From positions 62,001 through 126,000 of the forward strand of contig NZ_CYGY02000096.1 in the NCBI RefSeq assembly GCF_900007165.1: a stretch of 64,000 bases of DNA, written 5' to 3'. Below are positions 17,688-25,743 of the stretch, in pieces. Source of the stretch: Paraburkholderia piptadeniae (GTDB taxonomy: Bacteria > Pseudomonadota > Gammaproteobacteria > Burkholderiales > Burkholderiaceae). The translations under genes were made by a program, and so were the position numbers. The notes beneath the pieces are model-generated. The model ran no database searches. It was given only the letters and a program-made list of their open reading frames with translations, and was not told where the DNA came from. Position 1 is the first letter of the stretch; every line of letters starts with the position of its first letter.

Positions 17688-17805
17688 AACTTCCTCATTT
17701 GCGGGACGCAACCTGCAATGAGAATTGCGTTCCGTTGTACTTCGGTCGAGATGTGAATGTGTTGCTCTGCCGGCATTCGGTGATTCGCGATGTCGACAAC
17801 GGCGC

Positions 17806-19098
17806 TCAGCTGAACTGGAAGCCGGCGGGGACCGGCTTTTCGTCCATGTACCGGAAGACATTCAGGTCGTCGTAACGGATTGTCGGTTTGTTGCCGGAGA
17901 TCAGGTCCGCAAGTAGTTGCGCAGAACCACAGGACATTGTCCATCCGAGTGTCCCATGTCCGGTGTTGAGGTAAAGATTCGGCAGCGCAGTATTGCCGAC
18001 GATCGGGGTGCCGTCTGGGGTCATGGGTCGGAGGCCCGTCCAGAACGAGGCGTTTGCCGTGTCGCCACCGCCTGGGAATAGGTCGTTTACGCACATCTCG
18101 AGTGTGTCGCGACGTGCTTCGCGCAGACGCTTGTCAAACCCGACGATCTCTGCCATTCCTCCGACGCGGATGCGGTCGTCAAAACGCGTGATCGCGATTT
18201 TGTACGTCTCGTCCAGTACCGTTGAGACAGGCGCGCACGCTTTGTCGAGGATGGGTGCGGTGATTGAATATCCCTTGAGCGGATAGACGGGTATCTTGAC
18301 GATGCCGGAGAGAAAGTTCGTGGAATAGGAGCCGAACGCAACGACATATGCATCGGCGTGTACGAGTTTCGCCCCGTGCCGCACGCCCATGACCTTGCCA
18401 CCCTCGACCACAAGTCCGTCTACCTGCGTGTTGTATCGGAAACTGACACCTTCCGCTTCCGCCAGGCTTGCGAGACGAGTTGTAAACAGCTGGCAGTCAC
18501 CTGTCTCGTCGCCGGGAAGACGCAATCCACCTGTCAGCTTGTGTGAGGTCGCGGCGAGCGCAGGCTCGGCGCGTGCTACTTCCGATCCCGTCAGCAGTTC
18601 GTATGGCACATTGGCTTCCTTCAGCACCGCGATATCTTTGGCTGCGCCATCGAGTTGCTGCTGCGTGCGGAATAGCTGGGTCAACCCACCTGTACGTCCT
18701 TCGTACTGAATGCCGGTGCTTGCCCGCAATGCTTTCAGGCAGTCGCGACTATATTCAGCGAGCCGCACCATTCGGTTCTTGTTGATCGCATATCGTTCCG
18801 CATTGCAGTTCTGCAGCATCTGCCACATCCACTGAAGCTGGAACTGCTTGTTGTCGTCGTCAGGGCGGATCGCCAGCGGGGCGTGCTTCTGAAACATCCA
18901 CTTCATCGCTTTCAGTGGAATACCGGGTGCAGCCCATGGCGCCGCATAGCCCGGAGAAATCTGACCGGCATTAGCAAAGCTGGTCTCAAGAGCGGGCCCT
19001 TTCTCGCGATCTATAACGACGACTTCATGCCCGGCGCGCGCGAGATAGTACGCACTCGTTACCCCAACGACGCCGCTCCCAAGTACGACTACTCGCAT
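17806..19098 (-). CDS. dadA: D-amino acid dehydrogenase, small subunit-type
   Basis: A 430-residue FAD enzyme that oxidatively deaminates D-alanine and other D-amino acids at the membrane, passing electrons to the respiratory chain. It opens with the dinucleotide-binding MRVVVLGSGVVGVTSAYYLA and the DadA-specific SFANAGQISPGYAAPWAAPG. WMWQMLQNCNAERYAINKNR, TGGLRLPGDETGDCQLFTTR and FWTGLRPMTPDGTPIVGNT follow, and NTGHGTLGWTMSCGSAQLLA closes it. All match E. coli DadA closely, including the length. Together with dadX downstream it turns L- or D-alanine into pyruvate. A LysR gene is divergent upstream. Confidence 0.96.
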   Translation of the reverse strand: MRVVVLGSGVVGVTSAYYLARAGHEVVVIDREKGPALETSFANAGQISPGYAAPWAAPGIPLKAMKWMFQKHAPLAIRPDDDNKQFQLQWMWQMLQNCNAERYAINKNRMVRLAEYSRDCLKALRASTGIQYEGRTGGLTQLFRTQQQLDGAAKDIAVLKEANVPYELLTGSEVARAEPALAATSHKLTGGLRLPGDETGDCQLFTTRLASLAEAEGVSFRYNTQVDGLVVEGGKVMGVRHGAKLVHADAYVVAFGSYSTNFLSGIVKIPVYPLKGYSITAPILDKACAPVSTVLDETYKIAITRFDDRIRVGGMAEIVGFDKRLREARRDTLEMCVNDLFPGGGDTANASFWTGLRPMTPDGTPIVGNTALPNLYLNTGHGTLGWTMSCGSAQLLADLISGNKPTIRYDDLNVFRYMDEKPVPAGFQFS

Positions 19099-19479
19099 AT
19101 CGACTCACTCCACCGTCAAATTACTATAAGGATTGTTAATTACTGCAAGAATCAAGCTATCTGGTTGATGCTGCTATCGTATCGTCAACTGCGCAGTTTT
19201 AAACAACGAAATTGGAGATTTATTTAGTTGAATGTCCTGATAGACTGCGCGAAGTGCGAGTGAGAGAAGTGTGTTCGCATTGGTTGGTCGCGACTACGGG
19301 AAGCTGGTAGACGCGTTGCGAATGTGGCCAGTAATGAAGCGACTGCTGTACTCCCGGAAGCGAATAGAATAGACGCCTCAGTTTGCGTATTAGGCTAGGC
19401 CGCTCTCCAGTGTGAGAAGCCAGAAAGCCGCATCGCTTCAGCACGGTTCCGTGCGACGACTTCACTTGGACTCAACTAC
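19099..19479. promoter_or_regulatory. Divergent dadA / lysR control region
   Basis: 381 bases with no credible gene. A perfect palindrome AACTGCGCAGTT at 19187-19198, about 90 bases before dadA, is the strongest candidate operator. An AT-rich segment at 19105-19145 next to dadA may hold its promoter. Confidence 0.5.
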
Positions 19480-20394
19480 ATGTTGCCGGATTTGGTCTCC
19501 CTCTCCCTGTTTCTTCGAACGATTGACAGCGGCAGCCTTTCCAAGGCGGCGGAGCAATCGCACATCGCTTTATCCGCTGCAAGCAGACGCATTGCATTGT
19601 TAGAGCAGCAGTTTTCCGTCAAATTGCTTGTGCGCACACCTCGCGGAACCGAACCAACGCCGGCCGGAGAGGCACTCGCGTTTCATGCTCGCCTGATGCT
19701 GCGGGAAGCCGATCGCCTGAAGACCGACCTGTCGGACTATGCAAAGGGGCTACGCGGCATTGTGCGCATTCACGCCAATACGTCAGCACTAAGTCAATAT
19801 CTTCCATACGGACTTGCTTCATTCGCGAAGAAGTGTCCCGAGATCAAGGTGGAAGTTCAGGAGCGACTAAGTATTGAGATCATGCGTGACCTCCACGAAG
19901 GGGCGGTCGACGTGGGGGTTGCGTTTCCGGGACGACACGCAGTCGACGGGCTACGATGCTATCCATACAAGGTCGATCGGCTTGTGGCGGTCTTTCCTGG
20001 GTCACGCGATACAAAAGCAAAGGATCTGCGTCTGGCGGATCTTCTTGACGACGATCTTGTCGTCCTGGAAAGCAACACGGCCATGCTGACTCTACTCGAG
20101 GAAGCTGCAACGATTGAAGGTAAAGCACTGCGGTTACGTGTCCAGGTCAAAAGCTTTGAGGCCATTTGCAGGATGATCGAAGCCGGGATGGGGGTCGGCA
20201 TACTTCCTCAGATCGCGGCCCAAACTTTTGGGCAGGGATTGAACCTAACCTTGATCCCCCTTTCGGACGACTGGGCTGTGCGGCAAATGTTCGTCTGCGT
20301 CAAGGATGAGCCGCTGTCACTATCAGTCCAACGCCTGGTTGACCACCTCCTGATTGACGAATCAGATCCTTCGGTTGCTGCACCCGGGCGTTAG
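19480..20394 (+). CDS. LysR-family transcriptional regulator, intact copy
   Basis: A 304-residue LysR regulator. The winged HTH is in the first 60 residues (FLRTIDSGSLSKAAEQSHIA and ASRRIALLEQQFSVKLLVRT). The co-inducer domain follows, with VRIHANTSALSQYLPYGLAS, the DVGVAFPGRHAVDGL loop and CRMIEAGMGVGILPQIAA. The last 50 residues are almost identical to the remnant at 1748-1911. It is divergent from dadA and convergent with an AllA-like gene 24 bases away, so it may act on dadAX, on the AllA gene, or both. The binding partner is not determined by the sequence. Confidence 0.92.
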   Translation: MLPDLVSLSLFLRTIDSGSLSKAAEQSHIALSAASRRIALLEQQFSVKLLVRTPRGTEPTPAGEALAFHARLMLREADRLKTDLSDYAKGLRGIVRIHANTSALSQYLPYGLASFAKKCPEIKVEVQERLSIEIMRDLHEGAVDVGVAFPGRHAVDGLRCYPYKVDRLVAVFPGSRDTKAKDLRLADLLDDDLVVLESNTAMLTLLEEAATIEGKALRLRVQVKSFEAICRMIEAGMGVGILPQIAAQTFGQGLNLTLIPLSDDWAVRQMFVCVKDEPLSLSVQRLVDHLLIDESDPSVAAPGR

Positions 20395-20418
20395 AGCGAT
20401 CCTGTCCAGTCATCGCTC

Positions 20419-21018
20419 CTACCACGCCGACATCAGCGCATAAACGGAAGCTGCTGCGCGATCGTCTTCAGCCTCGGCGGCAGGAGAACGCGTAGCAATC
20501 TTGTGTGGCCAGATGGGCATTTCTGAGCTTTCAGCCGTCGGCGCTCCTGTGTGAAGATGGACAACACGGTCGAAGGTTGTGGAGCGTCTTGAAAGCATGA
20601 GTGCTGTTGTCCTGCCTGCGAGCACGCGTGTCGCTTGCCAACAGCCTGGGCGGATACAAGTTCCCAGGCCGACTGGAATCTCATATGCCCTAAGGGAGCG
20701 CATATCCGGAAGTCGGGACGTCAACGGAGCGGCGACGATTTGAATCAGTGGGGCTGTCAGGGGCACCACAACTTCTTGCGTAAGCAGACGTGTCTCCAGC
20801 GTTCGAACGAATGGGTTATCGTCGCCGATGCGGGTCCACAGGATTTCCACTTCGTTTGGCGTCCCCGTTTCGAACAGATGGGCGTGCCAGCGCTTCAAAG
20901 CACTACTTTCAAAGTACGGTACATCGCTTTGTTCTCCGGGGGGCTCTCCCAGTACCCATCCATAGGGTAAAAATGCATCGGATGTTAAGCGTTCGATGGT
21001 GAGTAAGGGGACGGTCAT
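20419..21018 (-). CDS. Ureidoglycolate lyase (AllA)-like cupin, copy 2
   Basis: A 199-residue homologue of copies 1 and 3. It begins MTVPLLTIERLTSDAFLPYG and keeps the ETRLLTQEVVVPLTAPLIQI and VGLGTCIRPGCWQATRVLAG segments. As in copy 1, a LysR gene (or its remnant) converges on it from the left, which marks both as products of one duplication. Upstream on the same strand, 342 bases away, is porin 2, which ends in its own terminator, so AllA has its own promoter. AllA family chemistry would release glyoxylate from ureidoglycolate, but the absence of other allantoin genes makes this only a family label. Confidence 0.75.
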   Translation of the reverse strand: MTVPLLTIERLTSDAFLPYGWVLGEPPGEQSDVPYFESSALKRWHAHLFETGTPNEVEILWTRIGDDNPFVRTLETRLLTQEVVVPLTAPLIQIVAAPLTSRLPDMRSLRAYEIPVGLGTCIRPGCWQATRVLAGRTTALMLSRRSTTFDRVVHLHTGAPTAESSEMPIWPHKIATRSPAAEAEDDRAAASVYALMSAW

Positions 21019-21278
21019 TGGATCTAGTCGAAAGGCGAGGGTTACACGTACAACCTGAAGAGGGGCGGGAGATGGGGATCGTTGCGTAAGCGATATCGCG
21101 CGGACCCTCTTGCGCGGTTGTGGAACATTCTATCTGGCTATCTGGCGTCGGAGATACGAAGTTCGGCAATCCGGCTTCGCGTCTTTAGAAGCTTGAGGGC
21201 CGCCATTCTTTACTGGACGCTGGGTTTCGGCGGCGTGGCGAGCACAACGAACCGGGTGGTCGGCGGAAGCAAGTAATG

Positions 21279-21318
21279 AAAAAGGGCACACGCAGCGGGT
21301 ATGAAAGCCGCGTGTGCC
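21279..21318 (-). terminator. Rho-independent terminator of porin 2
   Basis: GGCACACGC pairs perfectly with GCGTGTGCC on the minus strand, followed by CTTTTTC, 42 bases after the porin stop. It resembles the terminator of porin 1 in sequence. The remaining 260 bases to the AllA start hold no recognisable gene. Confidence 0.82.
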
Positions 21319-21359
21319 AACCACCCCATGCGGGCAGGAGATTCTGTGAGTCGAACCGG

Positions 21360-22493
21360 TCAGAAACGGTGGCGCAACCCTACGACTGTGATTGCTTGCG
21401 ACGTTTTTCCAGAATCGATGTCGTATGAGCCAACGACGGCCTGGGCTTCACCGAGACCATTCTGGCCCGAAGCGTGTGTGTAACCTGCGACCGCATAGAC
21501 GTCAGTGCGCTTGCTCAGGTTGTAATCGGCGCCGACGGTGAACATATGATATTTCGCCGACGAATCACCGCTGGTTTTCGTGTAGTTATATCCGGCACCA
21601 AGCAAAAAGGTCGGTGCGACTTGCCAGACACCAAACACGGAAGCGTTTTGGTACTTTTCGGCCGTCAAGAAAGCTGAAGCCGCGTCCGGATTGTACTGGG
21701 TGAAGCTGTACCCGGCGCCTAGAGTTACGCTGCCGAGAACGTATTGCCCCGCCACTCGAGTGCTGTTGACGGAGCGTGCAGAAGCGTAGGCGCTGTTCAC
21801 AGAGCTATTAAACAGCGAGTCGGCTGAGCTGGTAGGACGCTTGACGAGACCAGTGTTGCCGTAGTCGAGGTGCATGTAACCGGCAGCGATACCAAACGCA
21901 CCCGTATTGTATGCGACCGAAGCGCTGTACGTTTGCCCCGACCCGACCGAGCCGGCAACGCCGCCGAACGAATAGAGGGCTTCAACCGTCAGGCCACTCC
22001 ACGATGGGCTGACCCATTTCACGGAATTGTTGATGCGAATGCTGTTGTCGTAGTTGTCGAAGTCCCCCGGCGTCGCGATGATGGCACCGAAGTAGTTATC
22101 GCCGGTGAGGGGTTGGACCTGATCGACGATTGGATCATATTGACGACCGAGCGTCAAAGTGCCGAATTTGTCGTCGCTAAGGCCAACGTACGCTTGCCGT
22201 CCGAACATTCGACTCCCTTGCCCAAGCGCTCCCGTCGTCGGATTAAAGCCGTTCTCAAGTCGGAAGACAGCCTTCAGCCCGTTGCCCAGGTCTTCACTTC
22301 CTTTAAGGCCCCAACGGGACCCGGACAAGGCGCCGCCGCCAAGTGCGAGCTGGGTAGACTGTCCTCCAGAGTTGTGCACGTACGTGAGGCCCGTATCGAT
22401 AACGCCGTAGAGCGTAACCGTGCTTTGAGCGTGTACGGGTGATGCGAGTGCTGCGAGGCAGAGTGATACCGAGGGGAGGGCAATTTTCTTCAC
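21360..22493 (-). CDS. Gram-negative porin (Porin_4/OmpC-like), copy 2
   Basis: A 377-residue porin, the same length as copy 1 and very similar along its whole length. The GTG at 22493 is set behind GGAGATTCGCCAA, matching copy 1; the TTG at 22508 is an alternative start that I reject for that reason. The signal peptide is MKKIALPSVSLCLAALASPV, cut after HAQ. The mature protein opens STVTLYGVIDTGLTYVHNSG and ends GLRHRF. RQYDPIVDQVQPLTGDNYFG is shared word for word with copy 1. Differences concentrate in the loop after VHNSGG and in the residues around IIATPGDF. The divergent AraC regulator at 23335 is the probable controller. Confidence 0.95.
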   Translation of the reverse strand: MKKIALPSVSLCLAALASPVHAQSTVTLYGVIDTGLTYVHNSGGQSTQLALGGGALSGSRWGLKGSEDLGNGLKAVFRLENGFNPTTGALGQGSRMFGRQAYVGLSDDKFGTLTLGRQYDPIVDQVQPLTGDNYFGAIIATPGDFDNYDNSIRINNSVKWVSPSWSGLTVEALYSFGGVAGSVGSGQTYSASVAYNTGAFGIAAGYMHLDYGNTGLVKRPTSSADSLFNSSVNSAYASARSVNSTRVAGQYVLGSVTLGAGYSFTQYNPDAASAFLTAEKYQNASVFGVWQVAPTFLLGAGYNYTKTSGDSSAKYHMFTVGADYNLSKRTDVYAVAGYTHASGQNGLGEAQAVVGSYDIDSGKTSQAITVVGLRHRF

Positions 22494-23334
22494 TTGGCGA
22501 ATCTCCAAACAGTTTTGTAACGTTCGTTATTGGTCAGATAGTCGAACTGCTTTTCATATAGGAATGCGAAGCGAGCACTGCATCTGGTGAGATTTTGAGC
22601 GGCATTGAGTTACGTCTGAACCTTGCGAATTGCCAACCACGTGCTAATTTTCGAACCCTCGTTAGGCTCGAGAGCGACATTCGATGTCGTGTTCAGCGGT
22701 CGCTGTGCTGTTCAGCGGACTCGAAGTTAGACGATCGGAACGGACAGCGTCAACGCGCCAAAAACCTTTTCGGCTGCTTGACGTTCGGGATGGCATAGAG
22801 GAGCAAAGGAAGGCCGGTTTGTGCAATGTCCCAGCCTGAATTCGTCACATGCAAAGCTTGATGGACCGTTCGTAGCGAGGTAGCGGGGCGATGGGCCACT
22901 GCGTGGCCGTGTAGGAGGGCTCGAGTCTGGCTCGGTGGGGCACTACTTGCCAGCCATGCGATTTATGATGCACAGAAGCTACTGGATTGTACTCACGATC
23001 TCGCAAATACGCGCGTGTGGCATTGGGGAAGAGAGGTTCTCCAACAATCTGGCTGCTAAGCTTGAATTCTTGACGGGCTTCCGGTCGCGAACGCAGAAAA
23101 TCTGCGCATGAATGGTGTCAAACGCAGATTTTCGACGGTCAGTCGGCGCTATCATGCGGAAGAAATCGCCCGCGGAAGACTTGGGTTAGCCGGGCACTGA
23201 GATGGAGTCAGGTTCAAAAGGTCATCCATTTTTCAGAATTTTCGGCGGCATCTGGTCGGCGGTGTACTCGTAGACAAGGGTGCAGCTAGCCTGCCTGTCG
23301 GGGTGGTGTTAGGTGTTACATGGGAAGGTGCATT
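22494..23334. promoter_or_regulatory. Divergent porin 2 / araC control region
   Basis: 841 bases with no credible gene. It contains a block at 22713-22775 that matches 10738-10800 in the other AraC-associated region. It also contains a tandem operator-like pair, CGCAGAAAATCTGCG at 23092-23106 and CGCAGATTTTCGACG at 23123-23137. The two copies begin exactly 31 bases apart, a spacing repeated elsewhere in the window. Confidence 0.6.
23092..23137. promoter_or_regulatory. Tandem CGCAG-type dyad pair A (31-bp period)
   Basis: The first unit is a perfect CGCAGA-AAA-TCTGCG dyad. The second, 31 bases on, keeps the left arm CGCAGATTTT only. It sits about 200 bases ahead of the AraC start at 23335. 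Equivalent pairs are at 33457-33502, 33642-33687 and 62593-62638. Confidence 0.65.
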
Positions 23335-24246
23335 ATGGACCACGGAGACAACTGGTCGAGATACGCCGACTTCTGCAGGAAGTCTCCGTACGCAATGTTT
23401 CCACAAGAACACCGCGCTTCTCCGGGACGCCTGCCTTTTCACATGGTCACCATCGAGCAGACGACGGACCACGACTTCATGGATCCTTGTGTTCCTGAAA
23501 CCGTCATAGCTCTTCCACTGTCGGCCGAGCCAGATAACAGCTGGGAGTGGGACATGGGCAACGGCTGGCGACGGGATGGCGCAGTCCCCGGCCGCATGCT
23601 CGTGTTACCTCCGGATAATGTCAGTAGATGGAGGGTAAAGGGCGCGAGACGCTTGCTTCTTCTAACCATCCCGACTGTCACGGTGCGTCGGATTCTGGGC
23701 GGTGCCGCGCCTGATCGGCTGACTGAGGCATTTCAGCCGTTGTCGGAGTCGACGTGGGAAGACGCTCTACTCACACATCTGATGACGCGGCTATGGGACG
23801 GTACAACAGGCGGACATGTTACCGATCGGCTACTTGTTGACGGGGCACTGACGACACTGGTGGCCCAACTGCTGCAGAGAGCTGGCGCCGTGGCGGGCCC
23901 CATGAAGTATGTTGCTCTGCCGACGTGGAAATTGAAGCGTATCTTCGATTATGTCGACGCAAACTTGCACGAAGAGATCGACATTGTCGCACTGTCTGAA
24001 GTTGTCGACCTTAGTGTCCGACACTTTTCCAGAGCATTCACGGAAGAGGTCGGGGAAACGCCGCATCGCTGGTTGATGACGCGACGTGCCGAAAAGGCTA
24101 TGGAGCTTCTAAAGAGGGACAGCATGACTCTCGCCCAAATCGCGGAGGCCTGTGGCTTCGCAAGCCAGAGCCATTTCACTCGCGTTTTTAAGCAGATGAC
24201 GGGCGCGACGCCAAAGCTCTGGTGCAATTCTGCCAAAGTAAGCTGA
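23335..24246 (+). CDS. AraC-family transcriptional regulator, copy 2
   Basis: A 303-residue paralogue of the regulator at 11047, with the same N-terminal motif WSRYADFCRKSPYAMFPQEH and the same two C-terminal helix-turn-helices (IDIVALSEVVDLSVRHFSRA and LAQIAEACGFASQSHFTRVF). The ATG at 23335 has GGAAGG upstream with good spacing; an earlier ATG at 23320 is possible. The two AraC proteins are close enough that they probably bind related sites but may sense different ligands. The gene is divergent from porin 2 and converges with the LysR gene at 24349. Confidence 0.93.
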   Translation: MDHGDNWSRYADFCRKSPYAMFPQEHRASPGRLPFHMVTIEQTTDHDFMDPCVPETVIALPLSAEPDNSWEWDMGNGWRRDGAVPGRMLVLPPDNVSRWRVKGARRLLLLTIPTVTVRRILGGAAPDRLTEAFQPLSESTWEDALLTHLMTRLWDGTTGGHVTDRLLVDGALTTLVAQLLQRAGAVAGPMKYVALPTWKLKRIFDYVDANLHEEIDIVALSEVVDLSVRHFSRAFTEEVGETPHRWLMTRRAEKAMELLKRDSMTLAQIAEACGFASQSHFTRVFKQMTGATPKLWCNSAKVS

Positions 24247-24348
24247 CCAAGGGTCACCATCGGACGACCTTGGTTGCCGACACGGCCTACCGTATTGATG
24301 GCGTGAATACCCCGCGACGCCGACCAAGCACGATTCGCATGGTGCCAC

Positions 24349-25248
24349 CTAGCTCTGATCGCCGCCCTCGCGCTTTGTCCAGGCGGCAATTGAATCCGCG
24401 ATGTGTTTATGCATCGCTTTTGCGGCCGGGGCTAGGCCTTCCTGACTGAGCGACGCCAGGACGATTGCCCGGCTTTCCGCTGGATAGAACGGAAAGGCTT
24501 GAACAGAGCTACGGTAGTTGAGCATTGCCAGTCTGGGCATGACACTGACGCCGAGCCCGCTCTCGACAATCGCGATAATGGCGGCATCGTCGATTGCTCG
24601 TGCGCTCGATTTGACCGAAATCTTATGGGACATCAATAGTTGTTGGGTTTCCTTGCCGTAGTCTTCGCCCTGCAGGACGACATTATGTTCGGCCAGTTCG
24701 GCGACCGTCATATACGCTTTGCTTCTCGGCTCGAAACCGGGTGGCGTAATGCATAGCAGCGGGTCCGCGTACAACGGAGTGACGTCAAGTCCTGGCGCAG
24801 CAGGCAGGGTAATGAAGCCCAGATCGACCTGGCTTTTGAGGATCCATTCGGCGACGTCGTCATATCCGCCTTGCTCAATCACCACCTGAATGTTCGGGTA
24901 GAGCTCGGTGAACGTTCTAATGATATTCGGCAGCCACATGACACTCACACTGCTGAACGCGCCGATGCGTACGGTTCCCGATTCCAGTCCCAACAGTTTC
25001 GAGGCCTGTTGTTTTAACTTGTCATTGCATTGCAGCACTTCCCTCACCGTTGGTAGCAGTGCCTCTCCTCCGGCCGTTAGCCGCACGCCACTGCGGTTCC
25101 TCATAAAGAGCGCGAACCCCAGTTCCTGCTCGAAAGAAGCCAGTGCGTGACTCACCGCTGACGGCGACAGGCTCAACTGATACGCCGCTGCGGCAAAGCT
25201 GCCGCGTTCAGCAATTGCCACAAATACTTCGTAGGCGTTTAAAGACAT
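24349..25248 (-). CDS. LysR-family transcriptional regulator of the GMC/aldehyde dehydrogenase set
   Basis: A 299-residue LysR regulator, not close to the one at 19480. The HTH region is AERGSFAAAAYQLSLSPSAV with SHALASFEQELGFALFMRNR. The sensing domain contains TVRIGAFSSVSVMWLPNIIR, QVDLGFITLPAAPGLDV and AIVESGLGVSVMPRLAML. A T-N11-A dyad at 25260-25280 lies 12 bases upstream of its start, consistent with self-repression. Near-identical dyads stand before the aldehyde dehydrogenase operon (25417) and the GMC oxidoreductase (12301). I infer that it activates both. The gene is divergent from the dehydrogenase operon, the classic LysR arrangement. Confidence 0.92.
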   Translation of the reverse strand: MSLNAYEVFVAIAERGSFAAAAYQLSLSPSAVSHALASFEQELGFALFMRNRSGVRLTAGGEALLPTVREVLQCNDKLKQQASKLLGLESGTVRIGAFSSVSVMWLPNIIRTFTELYPNIQVVIEQGGYDDVAEWILKSQVDLGFITLPAAPGLDVTPLYADPLLCITPPGFEPRSKAYMTVAELAEHNVVLQGEDYGKETQQLLMSHKISVKSSARAIDDAAIIAIVESGLGVSVMPRLAMLNYRSSVQAFPFYPAESRAIVLASLSQEGLAPAAKAMHKHIADSIAAWTKREGGDQS

Positions 25249-25259
25249 ATGGTGCTCGA

Positions 25260-25280
25260 TAGATGAAATGTTTGCATCTA
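25260..25280. promoter_or_regulatory. LysR-type T-N11-A dyad, autoregulatory site
   Basis: TAGATGAAA-N3-TTGCATCTA, one mismatch from the perfect dyad at 12301, with a T-N11-A core. It lies immediately upstream of the LysR start codon at 25248. Confidence 0.7.
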
Positions 25281-25743
25281 ATATTCATATAGAACAAATT
25301 ATTGCACATAATCAGGCAAGTTGGGCTGACTCTACGCCCGGTTGATGGTCGCGATTGCGGCTCGAAGATGCCTATATTGGCTGGTTTACAGGCGTCGATG
25401 TCCCGCCGTGACCCGATACATGAAAATTGTGCATCTTTGAATAAATATAAATCTCTTTTTTTGCCGGCACGGCATCCATACCATTTGTCTTGAAGGCACA
25501 AAAGTGTCCCGTCGGGCGTGCGGTGATGCCGGCGTGCGCGCCAATCGAGCCTGCATGGATTTGCAGCCAAGATGGGGCCGCTAGCAATGATGCTGAGATG
25601 GAGTGGATCACGGATGCGGGCGGCAACGAGGAATCTCCGAAGGCTGCGACTGCGTCACCGTCGGTGCTTCGATCCTTCCATTCCCGTCCGGCGCGTGCGT
25701 GCCTCGACCGATCTAACTCAATCTTAATCCGCAGGAGACGGCA
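25281..25743. other. Upstream region of the aldehyde dehydrogenase operon
   Basis: 463 bases between the autoregulatory dyad and the dehydrogenase start. The regulatory element at 25417-25460 is the only structure I can support. The following 280 bases form a long untranslated leader with small ORFs but no family features. Confidence 0.5.
25417..25460 (+). promoter_or_regulatory. LysR-type operator and activation element of the aldehyde dehydrogenase operon
   Basis: TACATGAAA-N3-GTGCATCTT, an imperfect dyad with a T-N11-A core, followed after three bases by ATAAATATAAATCTCTTTTT. The position-for-position match to 12301-12344 is 36 of 44. Confidence 0.72.
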
